A stretch of 64,000 bases of DNA from Adiantum capillus-veneris (taxonomy: Eukaryota; Streptophyta; Polypodiopsida; Polypodiales; Pteridaceae), in the NCBI GenBank assembly GCA_014529385.2, contig CM043945.1:148353241-148417240 (forward strand). Direction: 5' to 3'. The first letter of the stretch is position 1, and the number at the start of each line of letters is the position of its first letter. The notes under the pieces were generated by a model that did not search any database, had not been told where the DNA came from, and saw only the letters and a list, made by a program, of their open reading frames with translations. This document shows positions 45,022 to 56,941 of this stretch, in pieces. The translations under genes were made by a program, and so were the position numbers.

Positions 45022-45444
45022 AAAAGTGTTGGCTTCACAAATGGAGGTTGCCACCTTTTGCAACCTGCTCCTTAACCTATCCATATCAGCTAGCGAGCTG
45101 TCAGAGCATATTTCAAAAATGTTCATACATACTAGGTGACATGCTATATTATTCCAAAGTAGGAAAGAATAGCAATTTATAAGAAAAATATGTATACTAG
45201 AGCACTGACAAATATTCTCCCATTCAAAGGACCGTCGACCATTGAAACATTAAGCAGCGTGTTAGTTGCCCTTTACTGATGGGGTGCACGTGCTCTGATC
45301 TCTCAACCACCGTTTGTGTGTTGTGGTTGCAACTCGGGTGTATTGTACCTCCCCCCACACATGCAAGTTCACTATATTGCCTTCACAACTGCCAACTGAG
45401 AAATGTCCGCGCTACTCATAGGCCATGCATCAATGGGGTGTTTT

Positions 45445-45562
45445 ACTTCTTGAAAAGAAAGATTGAGGGAATATATGGCTACAAAATTAACGAAATGTAT
45501 TTACTTCTTGAAAAGAAAGTTTGAGGGCATATCTGGCTGCGAAATCAACGGGGTGAAGGCAT
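45445..45562. repeat. 58-bp tandem pair
   Basis: ACTTCTTGAAAAGAAAGATT or a close variant begins at 45445 and 45503. Confidence 0.8.
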
Positions 45563-46279
45563 GGCTGAAGTAGCGTCTTTAAGAAGACAATGAGGAGACA
45601 ATACCTTTTACAAGGACAACAATGGAGGAGAGATGATGGAAGAGGAGGAAGCATTGATGGTGTAGGGAAGGACACCGAGTGTCCTTTCCCCTCTATGTCC
45701 AATTAGGGAGACCACATGTGGCAATTAGTGGAGGCCGAGAGCCATCAAACATCCAAGGCGAGGGGATTTCCCAGTCATCAAACGTCCAAGACGAGGGGGG
45801 CCAAATAGCGATAGTTGAAGGAATTCCCTGTAGCAACAGTGACCTCTAAGCAAATTCTTATTTGTGACAACGACACATAACCTTTCGTGTGCTGATGTGT
45901 CAACACAGTATAGGTTGATGTAAGCTTACATTTTAGGTGCTGATTTGGCTAACATAGAATGTTTAGAGATGGTCTAAGTGAAGGTCAGTTTGATGAATTT
46001 TTGCAAAATGAGGTTGTTGCTATAAAGGAAGCCTTGTAGAGGCAAGGGATCCTGATTATAAGCCGTTCATTACATGGGTAGTGGTCCAAAAACGGCATCA
46101 CACGAGGCAATTTCCTATTGATGACATCTACAAGGATAAGAACAATAATACCAAATGGTTATGAAATGCAAGTTTAGTAAATTTGGGTTTCAATTAATTG
46201 TCAAAACATTTCTCAGCTTGTAGGGGAAGCCACACAATCGCTTAACTCGGCTTTGTTTCTTTGATTGTTGCGATATTTT
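45563..46279. other. No recognised feature; may hold an intron of the ABCB fragment at its end
   Basis: No coding match. The last bases before 46280 (TTGTTGCGATATTTTGCAG) look like a pyrimidine-rich intron 3' end. Confidence 0.35.
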
Positions 46280-46345
46280 GCAGGTTGTGGAGCCAGATGT
46301 CAGGTGGGCAAAAACAGAGAATTTCCATAGCCTCAAGCATAGTTT
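46280..46345 (+). pseudogene. ABCB (MDR/P-glycoprotein-type) transporter fragment, signature exon
   Basis: After an apparent splice acceptor (TTTTGCAG) the frame reads QMSGGQKQRISIASSIV, the ABC signature motif of a nucleotide-binding domain. ABCB proteins are ATP-driven exporters in the plasma membrane. The reading frame then leaves the family. In intact genes the signature is followed at once by the Walker B strand, which here is found 2.8 kb away (49150). The retained intron border shows that the piece came from genomic DNA, not from an mRNA. Confidence 0.7.
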
Positions 46346-47046
46346 TTTTTGCACGCTTACAAATGAGCATCCGTACTGCCATGAGGGTCTGGGTATGGAA
46401 GCATACAAAAAAAGATTCATACCAGCCAACAAGACTTTTTTTTGGGGCAAAACTGTTTCGGGTTGCAAATTTAAGAAAAAACTTTGCAGGGGTGCTCCAT
46501 GTCTTAGATTTGGGCACTTATGTTTTTCGCCTCTCACCTCTTGGCTTTAGAGTCTAAATTCCAGCCTCTAGTCTCTAGAGTCTACATATGTTTTTGATTC
46601 AAGTGCATGCTTAGAGTTTTAAACATGGTGGTGTAGTATGTAGGATATGAAGTTTCATATGTAGGCTATCTGATGTGGATATTTTTTGGGGAGTCTGGTT
46701 GACGTGTGGGAGAACATTGGCCTCTTTAACGATTTTCCTATCGGGGATTTACAATCAATGAGCAAAGAAAACCGAGCGAAGCCAATTTCCGAGCAAATAG
46801 GAGCAATACCCTTCACAAATTGATGCAAGAACAAGGTATATTAAGGAAAATCATCTTGTCATGTTGAATTCAACCAGCATCTAGGGTCATACATCTGAAA
46901 GAGCCAAGTCATTTTTCTTGTGGGCTGGTGATACTAGTCGACGTCGAGGGAGCTTGGACGAGCATCTAACTTCCTTTTACTCTTTCTGGGCTTGCAAAAT
47001 GCAACTTTAATGTACTTGTCGTACATGCACCCGCACACCCCCCCAA

Positions 47047-47054
47047 CACACACA

Positions 47055-47096
<42 letters not shown>
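47047..47096. repeat. (CA)n-(GA)n microsatellite
   Basis: Short CA run followed by about 19 GA units. Confidence 0.9.
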
Positions 47097-47097
<1 letters not shown>

Positions 47098-47920
47098 ATA
47101 TTCCCTTGCTATCACAATGAGGCTCATCATTGGTTCTCCTTCCTGTCCTGCAATGAGCCTACCAAGCGTCCCATGGATCCTCTATTGTGGCAAGGTATCC
47201 CAATTTCAAGGCCAAAGGCCCCTCTAACCATGCATCATTCTTCCATTAAGATGCAGATCCTTCTTGCATGCATATTTTCTTGACCCTTCTTCACATGCCA
47301 TGATGTCGATGTCAATGTTGACAGCAATGCAATCATCATCAAGGTCTTCCTTGGGAACTTGGGCATTGCAAATCTTGATTTGGATGTTCAACCCACCTAG
47401 GCCCTACCCCTTTTAGGTGTTGTCTACCCAGTATGTCATGCTCTTGCAGCTACTCCCAATCTTGCTATTGGTGAAGCGGCTTGCATCTCCAAGCTCTCAG
47501 TTGTATGAGCAATACGTCCTCCCTAATACTAAAGCTTATCCAAGGCTATTTGAAACTTTAGTTTTTGATGACTCTAGTCTCGACCCTGAGCCACCTTCTC
47601 CTCCAACTCCTACTATTGCTCATTCCTTCTCTACAGGGCTAGATAAGCCATACCATCAGTCCTCCTTAGAAGGTACATGGCTATGCCTCAACATTTAAAT
47701 ATCCCTCCATGCTATGCATGTTCTCATTCAAGCTTCATCACATAGTCATGAAGAGTGCATTGAAAGGTATTTTCCTCTAGATCGAGTAGAAGGATGTTGA
47801 GGCATAGCTGATGATGAAGAAGGCTATTCAACTGTGTTAGCAGTTTGAAAAGGTGCAGACTAAATTTTAGGAAATGCTGGAGCAGGCAGTCGATCTCTCC
47901 CTCTCTCTTACACACTGCAG

Positions 47921-47922
<2 letters not shown>

Positions 47923-48000
<78 letters not shown>
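47923..48000. repeat. (CT)n microsatellite
   Basis: About 38 uninterrupted CT units. Confidence 0.95.
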
Positions 48001-48005
<5 letters not shown>

Positions 48006-48669
48006 GCAAGCAGACCCTTAATCTCAAGTTTGCCTTCAGTTAGGGAAAATGCATTTTTCTAGCCCTCAACCTTAGTGAAACTAATCCAAACCAATCCGTG
48101 CCGACGCAGATCGTCAAGATGGGGCGGACGCCATTGTCGACGGTGACGGAATCGAGCAACGTTCTAACGGGACTAGCGCGTGGTGCAACATCATGTTTTT
48201 TTGTATTTTTTTATAAAATCGTCTTCTTGGTTAAATTGGATCACATTTATATGAAAAGAAAAGCCCCCGGTCATGTTGGGTAAGTCAAACAGCTATCGAA
48301 ACTATAGGTTGCCGTAAATTCAAAAAGCTCTCGTGTGGCCTTCATTCAAAACAATCCAAAAGCTTCCTTGGCCACTCCTTGGTGGAACTTTTGTCCTAAA
48401 ATTGAAATCGATAATAATGAACTTAGAGGGAGAGAGTTGCACTACATTTGCAAAAATGCCACGTAGTTCCCTAGACCTACTTTTGTTGTCCTACCTTGCA
48501 TTTATGCAATTTCAACTTCAACAGACCGCATCCTATGCATGAGACTCTTTGTAAACACATTGCATAAGCTCAAGTCAATAGATACTTTGTCAAGCACAAC
48601 TATCTATTTCACCAACATGTTGCTAACAATGCCATCTTCACTTTTCTTATGCACTCAAGGTAAAGATGG

Positions 48670-48672
<3 letters not shown>

Positions 48673-48721
<49 letters not shown>
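48673..48721. repeat. (CT)n microsatellite
   Basis: About 24 uninterrupted CT units. Confidence 0.95.
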
Positions 48722-48726
<5 letters not shown>

Positions 48727-49149
48727 ACAAGGTGTTTTGCCATTGTCATGCCATCATACACAAGATTGTCTCTCTCTTCAACCCAATTCAATAAAAAAAA
48801 TGCATGTAAACAACACATGTCACAATCGGTATCAACATCAATAAAACTGACCAATCTTTGATCGCATAAGGGCATCAGTGTCATAAGCCAACTAGGCTGT
48901 AATGAGCACCTATAATCACTATCATACACAGCCCATGACAGAGCTTCAGGATCTTCGATCCTAAACATGTGCATCTTCTACAATACAAGTTTTCTCCCAT
49001 GAAGATGGATGTGGCTGCATTTTCAGCCTTGGTGGGATCCCTCCTTGAAACAAAATGCATGGTCAATCTCCCTCCCACCAACTTCTTTGGTTGAAACTGT
49101 GTTTCTTCGCACGGAATAGTCGCTTGCTTGAAAATAGTCGCTTGCCTTA

Positions 49150-49463
49150 TGGTAAGACTCTACCTATCTTACTCTTGGATGAGGCCACTAATGCTCTCGA
49201 TGCAAAATCGGAGGGCGTGGTGCATACTGCCCTCGACCAAGCTGCACTAGGCTGCATGATGCTCATTGTTGCCCACTACATGTCCACCATTCATCATTCT
49301 CGCCTCATCACAGTCTTCCACAATGGCCAAGTTGCGAGGTTGGAAAGCATGAGGAACTTTTGTGGAGGATGGAGACTATGCTACACTCACTCAAGCTACT
49401 ACCACAAATAATGATGCCCACAATGATAGATCACATGGGACTGTAGCTATGGATATGTCCTAA
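49150..49463 (+). pseudogene. ABCB transporter fragment, Walker B to domain end
   Basis: The frame reads PILLLDEATNALDAKSE (Walker B and D-loop), then HTALDQAALGCMMLIVAHYMSTI, where the H-loop His is kept and the usual R-L is Y-M, then VFHNGQVARL. A frameshift near 49358 moves to VEDGDYATLTQATT, typical of the end of an ABCB nucleotide-binding domain. The frame ends at TAA 49461-49463. It matches the part that should follow the signature exon at 46280, so both pieces come from one domain. Confidence 0.78.
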
Positions 49464-49671
49464 CCCCCTCAACCATTGCCCACCCTAACAATGGTGCTAG
49501 CTCGCCCTCTCAACCGCCAACTGAGCGGCATGATAAAACAAAAACTCTTCGATGCTTTGTACATGTCAATAAAAAGAGGTGCTCACTCCTCATGATACCT
49601 ACGTCTATTTGACACACCAGAATATTGAGAGGATTTCAAATTTGGTTATTGCTCCCACCCAACCATGACAG

Positions 49672-49768
49672 AAGGAGTCGATGCTTGCAATGTCACAAGA
49701 AAACACATAAGAAAACACATAAGGAGTCGATGCTTGCAATGTCACAAGAAAACACATAAGTATGTGGT
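49672..49768. repeat. 49-bp tandem pair
   Basis: AAGGAGTCGATGCTTGCAAT begins at 49672 and 49721. The units are nearly identical. Confidence 0.88.
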
Positions 49769-52700
49769 ATATTTGCCAAATCAGCACAAGTGGTTGACAA
49801 ACTTCATGCCCCAGATGTTATCTCTTGAAGTTGCACTTAGTGCAAGGTATTTTTTATGTGGATAGGACTAAGGCCTGAGTTATTTTCATCCGCTCCAAAT
49901 CAAGGGCCTCTCTCCAGACGTGATCACCTATTTTTGCATGTTCAAGGCATGTAACATTTTGCACATGGGCAAACAAAATCATGATCAATTTGTTAGTCAC
50001 ACGCTCTTGGTATATACTATCATGCTTGTTTAACATGTACTCAAAATGTGTTGTATTGATGAAAGCATATAATGTGCTCAACAAGATTCTTGTCTATAAT
50101 GTTGGCATGCGACAACATGCAAAACATTGAAATGGTCCAAAGAAAAGGGATGAGATTGTTAATCAGGGATGTGCATTGCAATGCTTTGGTCTGCATGCAT
50201 CCCAAATGTGATGCACTTACTCTTTGTTAGTCTTACTCTTTGTGTGAAAAGAAAAAACTATGGGTTTTTCACCAGTACGAAGATTATGAAGACAACTTCC
50301 TCCACTTTCATGAAAGCCTATCTCCTTCATTGCAACAACAAAGGTCTTTCTAATAAAAGAAAGCTCTGAATTAAATCTCTCTCAAAAAAGGAATTAGGAT
50401 AGCTTGTAAATGCATGTGGTGTTGCCTTCTGGAATTTATATAGAGGGGATCAATTAGAGGAATAAAAAAAATTACTTGATATGATTGGTTGTAATCAACA
50501 AAAGATTGATATATTTGTGGATCACCAACGAGTGTTCCAAATATGAGTGCATAAAAATATGCTTGACAACTCATACATGCTCTCATTAACAACACCCTTT
50601 ATGTCTTTGGCTCACCCATGGACATGTACTTTTTTTTTAAAGGACCACTTCGGTCTCCAAGCACTTGGATGAATACGAGAGTGCAGAGGTAAAGAGAGTT
50701 TGTAAGCCATATCTCCAACTTACTTGAGTATATTAAAAGGCCCACACTATCTCAGAAATAATTTAGATGTTGGTCCAATTTTCATACTCACAATATTGCT
50801 AGGCAACCCCTAAAAGCATATGCTAGTGCATGAGTAGTCCCAAATCTTGAAAATCATCTACTAGTGCCATGAGTGACCACCACTAACTGCTTTAGTGGAG
50901 TGTGCAAGAATATATTCTTGATTGATGCGCTATGAATATTATGCCCCTATCATTGCACAAATGACAATTCGACTATTGTGCAAATGGTTTTCTCTCTCGG
51001 CTGTCGCTTCCACTTTGGCATTTTCTCTCTCTCTATCCCTCACTCACTCACTCTGTGTGTGTGTGTGTGTGTGTGTATGTGTGTGTTTCTTTCATTGTGG
51101 GTACTCTCACACCCCTATCCTATCTCTATTCCACAAGTATGTTTTTCTCTCTCCGTCTAATCTTTCTTCTCTCTCCTTCTCTCAGTACTTATTTCACCTA
51201 CCTCAATGCCACCATAGAGAGCGTACATATGAGAGATCTCCATGCTTATATAAACTCGAAAAAGCATCACCTTTAGCCAAAAAACACGAATTGATTAACT
51301 CGCAAATAAAATTAACCCCATCTAGAGATGAAACTTTTGGAGCATATTCCTATAGCCTATCCTAACACACTTCTAGAATCTTGTCAAATTTGGATCTACT
51401 TATCCTAAGTATACCTAATTATCCTATGGCCCAATTTTTTTGACTTTTGCCTTATTGGTTTCTTGGAGCCAATTTGGATTGCTCCCTACTGGTAGGGTGT
51501 GTTGATTTTGGTTGATCTCAAGCTTTGAGATAGAAGTTGATCCCCAAGTCGAGCTGACTTTCATGCTCCACTTCATTTGGATTCTGTTTGACCCCTCTAA
51601 CTACTGGGCTAAAACAATTTTCCTAGTTGGAGACTCCTTTTGTACCATTGAGCATAACATAATTTTATTTTTCTTTGTTTTTGGAAGATGCATTGAAAAC
51701 TCTAAAATTGCACAACTGATAGAAGTGAAACAATCTTGTGTTTATTTCTTGATAACTTGATGATATTTTCCTTTGCAACCAATGTGGACTCTGAATCTGT
51801 CACACTTGTCCCTCAAGTACATGGATCGGGATCCATTTTTTGGAGCCAAACTCAAGGGGAAGGTTCCTAACATGACTATCAACAGAGGGGAGGGGGCTGT
51901 GTCATCATTGAGGAAGAGCTATGTGGCTAGTAGCCTCAAGTAGAATTGCAGGGAGGGACATGCACCTTCAATAGCTAGCACTTATTGCCCACTAATCCAC
52001 ACCTTAGCCACAACCTACAAATTCATTGAGAGTTTGTAGGCAGTTCCATCATCATGACCTTGCTTACCCTACCCACCTATAAGACATCTTCATCTTTAGT
52101 GTTTTCTAAATTGTTTCAATTGATCACACTCAGTTTCTCCTTCAATGCCCATCTTTTTGGCTTCAAAGTATACCTCACTAGGTTCCATTTTCCATTATGT
52201 CATATCTCACAAGATTCCATTAATTGAAACCTTTGCTTTCTCAGAACTTATCAAAACTTCACCCTTTGTGCATTTGAACCTAGATAGGTGCTTGAACAAG
52301 ACTTTTGGAGAGTTCATAATGCACATGAACATGCAGTGGTTTCCCTTGTGGACCAATACATTTGTGCTCCTGGAACTACATCATTCACATAGACAAAGTT
52401 CCTCTCGCCCCCCATGCTAAGCTGCTATGCTTACTCATACCCAAGGTCAGCTATAGGTATTCTGGGTTGCTCAAGCCACCCTTGGGTGGATATCTCCTCA
52501 TCATACACTCAGCTGAGCTCGAAGATGGATGTAGCGTATAGCTGGAAATGATAAGTGCACACAATCCTCCTAAGCTATTGGTCACCTTTTCTTGAAGTTT
52601 GGGATGATTTTTCTTTCCATGGTTCAAAACGACCATTCACAGACTGACTTTCCAAAATTATGGGGTTCTAGGGTCTATTGAAGCTCATTTATGCCCAAAC

Positions 52701-53166
52701 TTTCGTGGTGATAACCCCCAAAAGCTGAGACCTAATTGTTGGTCAATTTTTACAGAATTTTGGCATACTAGGGTACATAGATCGCAATTCATGTTAGAAA
52801 GAGTTTTGCAATTGTAATTACATTAGTGTAAAGGTGCAATTGTGGATGTCTTCTAGAAAAATATTTTTGTATTTGGAGGTAGAGGAACATGGGTCATGAT
52901 CCATGTACCATCCCCAAACTGTACTTTGATGGCATGGTTGGGTTCTTTTTGTGTTTATATAATTTTTGATCCCCCTAATAACCTTTGATAGTTTGCTAAC
53001 AATCCGTTATGATTTCGATATGTGCAATTGATTTTTTGTTTTTTGTGCAGTGTCAGCTACATATATTTGTTTGTGAATAGTAGGGAGCATACCTATCAAA
53101 TCTGGTGGTATGTGGTAGCTATGAGTTCTCACAGTAGGAGAAAATATAGCACTGCAACTCTAGGTC

Positions 53167-53170
<4 letters not shown>

Positions 53171-53231
<61 letters not shown>
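53171..53231. repeat. (CT)n microsatellite
   Basis: About 30 uninterrupted CT units. Confidence 0.95.
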
Positions 53232-53234
<3 letters not shown>

Positions 53235-53761
53235 ACAACTAGAAATGAGCCCTAATTTCCCCATTTTGCTTATATGAGCCCGACCTACCCGGTTACCTTG
53301 ATTTCTCATAGTATACCACCTATGGTTTAGACACTTCATCATTTGGCTGCTTGATCATTGATTGCCCTTGATTTTTAAATTTGGATCCGTCGTAAGATGG
53401 CTCAAAATTTTATTTGTGCCAAATTCTTCTAGACTTGACATGTTAGAAGCTCTTGCTTTGTTAGTCCGCGTTTGCTTTTAGAACTTGACTCCAACTTTCT
53501 TGGCTCACTTTATTGAATTTTTATCCTTATTAGCAAGAAACTAAAGGAAATTTTTTAAAACTGTTATGGCAAAACATTAGCCAAAAATTATTCCATACAC
53601 TCATATATACATACTCTCACTTTAGGCATCATGTCACTCAAATAATTATCAATGTAGCTCATTACTTGATAAGGGGTAATACTTAATAAAAAGCAAAACT
53701 TTAAACAAAAAAAATTACACTTTATATGCTATACACATATATTCTTGACATTTTACAACTT

Positions 53762-53766
53762 AAGAT
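53762..53766. repeat. Target-site duplication AAGAT, left (copia-3)
   Basis: AAGAT is repeated at 59306-59310. Confidence 0.88.
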
Positions 53767-54149
53767 TGTTAAGTATGGAGCCTTATTTACCCTTGTAATT
53801 TTCTGTGGTAAAAGCGCACATTTGTAAGGCCCCCATTATGAGGAGAAGCCATCGTGCGTGAAGGAAAATCACTCACTGGAAACCAAAATTTTCACGGACA
53901 AGAATCAGGGACATATTATGGCCGGAATATTATGGCCGGACGGCGGCCGGAAAGTGGTCGGAAAACAACCGGTCGGTTGGCCGGTGGCCGATAGTCAATG
54001 GCCGGTGGCCGGTGGCCGAATTCAAAAAGCGGACTTGTCTTCTCAAGGGAGGCCACACATGGGCGGATTGGAGGGTCCGATTTGGACTTATTCGCACAAG
54101 GGCGGCTACACATGGCTGTCTCTCATAAGAGAGGGCAGCCCTTTTGGCC

Positions 54150-54156
54150 TATAAAA
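54150..54156 (+). promoter_or_regulatory. TATA box in copia-3 5' LTR
   Basis: TATAAAA inside GGCC...GGAGGCC. The same sequence is at 58904-58910 in the 3' LTR. Confidence 0.75.
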
Positions 54157-54356
54157 GGAGGCCATTTCTACACACATTTCATAGTATGAAGTTGATGCAA
54201 CAAGGTGAGTGTGAGGTGGTGAGAGTGAAGCAAGGCGGGAGCTCCACTAAGGGTATAATCCCTTTGTAAACTACTTCTTGTTTTGAAGTACTAAAGCCAT
54301 TGAGTGGCTGCTTTCTCGTGGACGTAGCCCACATTGGGTGAACCACGTATATCGTG

Positions 54357-54359
<3 letters not shown>

Positions 54360-54388
<29 letters not shown>
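54360..54388. repeat. (CT)n microsatellite in copia-3 5' LTR
   Basis: About 14 units; its partner in the 3' LTR has about 51. Confidence 0.92.
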
Positions 54389-54391
<3 letters not shown>

Positions 54392-54477
54392 CTATAATCT
54401 CGTGTATGTAAATCTGTCTCTCTCCATTAAGTAATCTACTCAATCATCTATTTAGCTACGTCTTATTTCCTAACAAC

Positions 54478-54489
54478 TGGTATCAGAGC
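54478..54489 (+). other. Copia-3 primer binding site (tRNA-iMet)
   Basis: TGGTATCAGAGC two bases after the LTR, a perfect match to the usual plant site. Confidence 0.95.
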
Positions 54490-54548
54490 AAGGTTTGCTC
54501 GTAGCTAAATTGTCTCAAGGAAAGGATTCCTTGAATTGAGTGGGAGTT

Positions 54549-55379
54549 ATGGCGGAGGAAGGGAAGCTCAAGATTGAGAAGTTCAACGGCAAAAACTACC
54601 AACATTGGAAGATGCAGATTGAAGACTATCTCTACTAGAAGGACCTCTATTTGCCACTAGGCGGTCTTGCGAAGAAGCCCGCAACAATGGCAGATGAAGC
54701 ATGGATTGTCCTTGATCGAAAGGCACTGGGAACAATCCGGTTAAGCTTGTTGTCAACGGTGTCCTTCAATGTTTCGGAGATGAAGACCACGGAGGACTTG
54801 ATGAAGTCACTTGACGAATTCTACGAGAAACCATCGGCATCCAATAAGGTATTTCTTATGAAGCGCTTGTTCAATCTAAAGATGGCAGAGAATGGTTAAG
54901 TTGCAGAACACCTAAATGACTTTAACACAAACATAAGTCAACTTCGATTAGTGAAAATCAATTTCGATGACGAAGTGCGAGCTCTCCTTATACTATCATC
55001 TCTACCGGATAGTTGGGACAGCCTTGTGATGGCTGTAAGTAATTCTATCTCTGGCACAAATACTCTTAAGTTTGATGATGTTGTGGGTGTTCTCCTAATC
55101 AAGGAAATGCGAAGGAGAAGCACAGGAGAATCATCAAGTGCTGCACTATCAGTGGAAACAAGAGGAAGGTTTAAGGAGAGGTTCAAAAACCAAAAGGGTC
55201 GTGATCGCTCAAGGCGGAGCAAGTCACGCACAAAGTCAGTTCTTGAATGTTGGAACTGCGGCAAGAAGGGCCACGTCAAGAAGGATTGCTGGTCCAAGAA
55301 GAAGAAAGAGACAGAGTCTCAAGACAACAAGCCAACATCGGAGGCCAATGTGGCAGGTAAAGTAGAGCAAGATGCTTAA
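54549..55379 (+). pseudogene. Copia-3 Gag
   Basis: It starts at ATG 54549 (MAEEGKLKIEKFNGKNYQHW). In-frame stops occur at TAG 54636-54638 and TAA 54897-54899, and the same frame continues through both. It has the plant copia capsid-type domain (SLDEFYEKPSASNKVFLMKR, LPDSWDSLVMAVSN), a basic stretch (SRRSKSRTKS) and an intact zinc knuckle CWNCGKKGHVKKDC. Gag forms the particle and packs RNA. It ends at TAA 55377-55379; pol follows in another frame. Confidence 0.92.
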
Positions 55380-55396
55380 TTCTCTCATTAGACAAT

Positions 55397-56941
55397 GTGT
55401 CTAATTCCTGGATAGTAGATTCTGGGGCTTCATTCCATGCGACACCACACAAGCAACATTTCCAAGACTACACCAAAGGTAATTTTGGGTATGTATACTT
55501 GGGAGATGATGAAGCTTGTGAGATTGTCGGCAAAGATACAGTTTCTGTCAAAACTGCTAACGAAAATGAATGGAAGCTTAAAGATGTTAGGCGTGTTCCT
55601 TCTCTTCGCAAAAATTTGATCTCTACAGGACAATTGGACGATGAAGGTCACAACATTGCATTCGGAAACAAACGGTGGAAGATCTCAAAGGGATCTTTGG
55701 TGGTTGCCAAGGGTGAAAAAGTCGGTACACTTTACTTGTGTACTGTTAGCACGCAACCTTCAGCTTGTGCAGCAACTACAGAAGTTGACAGTGCGGTGTG
55801 GCACTACCGACTTGGGCATATGAGTGCCAAAGGAATGAAAATCCTTCAAACAAAGAAGCTTCTACCAGGTTTGAAAGAAGTGGACTTAGAGTTCTGTGAA
55901 GATTGTGTTTATGGTAAACAAAAGAGGGTAAAATTTCAAAAATCAGGAAATGAAAGAAAAAATAAAAAACTTGAGTTGGTTCATTCTGATGTTTGGGGTC
56001 CTGCAAGTACACCATCACTTGGTGGCTCATTGTACTATGTAACATTCATAGACGATGTGACTAGAAAAACATGGGTTTATGTCATGAAGAATAAATCCGA
56101 TGTATTTTCCATATTTCAAAGGTGGAAAGCCTTTGTGGAGAATGAAACAGGTACCAAGGTTAAATGCCTCAGATCCGACAATGGAGGCGAATATTGCAGC
56201 CAAGATTTTGAAAGCTTTTGTGCTAGCAATGCCATTCGGAGGCAAAGGAAAACCCCAAGGACACCTCAACAAAATGGGATTTCGAAAAGGATGAACAGGA
56301 CAATCATGGAACGAGCACGAAGCATGCGGCTACATGCAGGCCTACCGCTTGAGCTTTGGGCGGAAGCTGTAAGTACGTCTGTGTACTTAATCAATCGGTC
56401 ACCCTCAACGGCATTGGATGGGGGAGTTCCAGAAGAGGCATGGACAGGTAAACCGGTGAAATATGCATTTCTCAAAGTGTTTGGGTGTGAGGCTTTCATG
56501 CACATAGATAGAAGCCTAAGATCAAAGTTAGATGCAAAGTCCAAAAAGTGTTTCTTCATTGGCTATGGAGAAGGAGACTTTGGGTATCGCCTATGGAATC
56601 CTGAAGATGGTAAAATATTAAGGAGTAGAGATGTAATATTTAACGAACAAAATATGTACAAAGATTACTTGGAAAGAAAACAAACAAAAGAAACAGGTGA
56701 TGAGTACATGGAGCTTGAGGACGGTGAAGACTCAAGGACTGCAAACGGTGACAATGTGCAACAACGTCAACCAAATGAGGAGCCTCAACCTATTCCCCGA
56801 AGATCTACAAGAGCAAGTAGACCTCCAGAAAGGTTTGTTCCTTCCTTCAACCATCTCTTGATCTCAGATTCTGGAGAGCCGGAATCATATGAAGAAGCTA
56901 TGCAACATGAATCCAAAGAAGAATGGACGAACAACATGTAA
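55397..56941 (+). pseudogene. Copia-3 protease and integrase
   Basis: A 514-codon open frame. The protease is at the start (SWIVDSGASFHATPHKQHF). The zinc-binding region follows around residues 130-175 (VWHYRLGHMSAKGMKILQ, CEDCVYGKQKRVKF). The integrase core has ELVHSDVWGPAS, YYVTFIDDVTRKTWVYVM and CLRSDNGGEYCSQDF. The expected NG-AER motif reads NGISKRMNRT, so the third catalytic residue, Glu, is Lys (codon AAA near 56284). It continues through FGYRLWNPEDGK and the linker PPERFVPSFN, then stops at TAA 56939-56941 in the middle of the polyprotein. This copy's integrase should be inactive. Confidence 0.93.

Larger units (their letters stand above)
46346..49149. other. 2.8 kb separating the two ABCB pieces; microsatellites only
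   Basis: It contains (CA)n then (GA)n at 47047-47096, (CT)n at 47923-48000 and (CT)n at 48673-48721. An open frame at 47417-47698 has no known domain. No element ends were found, so it may be an insertion or an expanded intron. Confidence 0.45.
49464..53761. other. Intergenic stretch with microsatellites, no recognised gene
   Basis: Contains a 49-bp tandem pair (49672-49768), (GT)n at 51053-51088 and (CT)n at 53171-53231. Short open frames (for example 51512-51760 and 52145-52420) show no known domain. Confidence 0.5.
53767..54475 (+). repeat. 5' LTR of copia-3
   Basis: 709 bp, TGTTAAGTATGG to TTCCTAACA. It has GGCCGGTGGCC-type repeats at 53920-54020, a TATA box (TATAAAA) at 54150-54156 and a short (CT)n (about 14 units) at 54360-54388. 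Confidence 0.93.

Noticed and set aside
46190-46557. Minus-strand frames opposite the ABCB signature exon
   Set aside because: The plus-strand reading matches a known motif and has a splice acceptor; the minus frames match nothing.
53858-54189. Open frames inside the copia-3 LTR (also 58577-58943)
   Set aside because: They are translations of the GGCCGG repeat region and are explained by the LTR.
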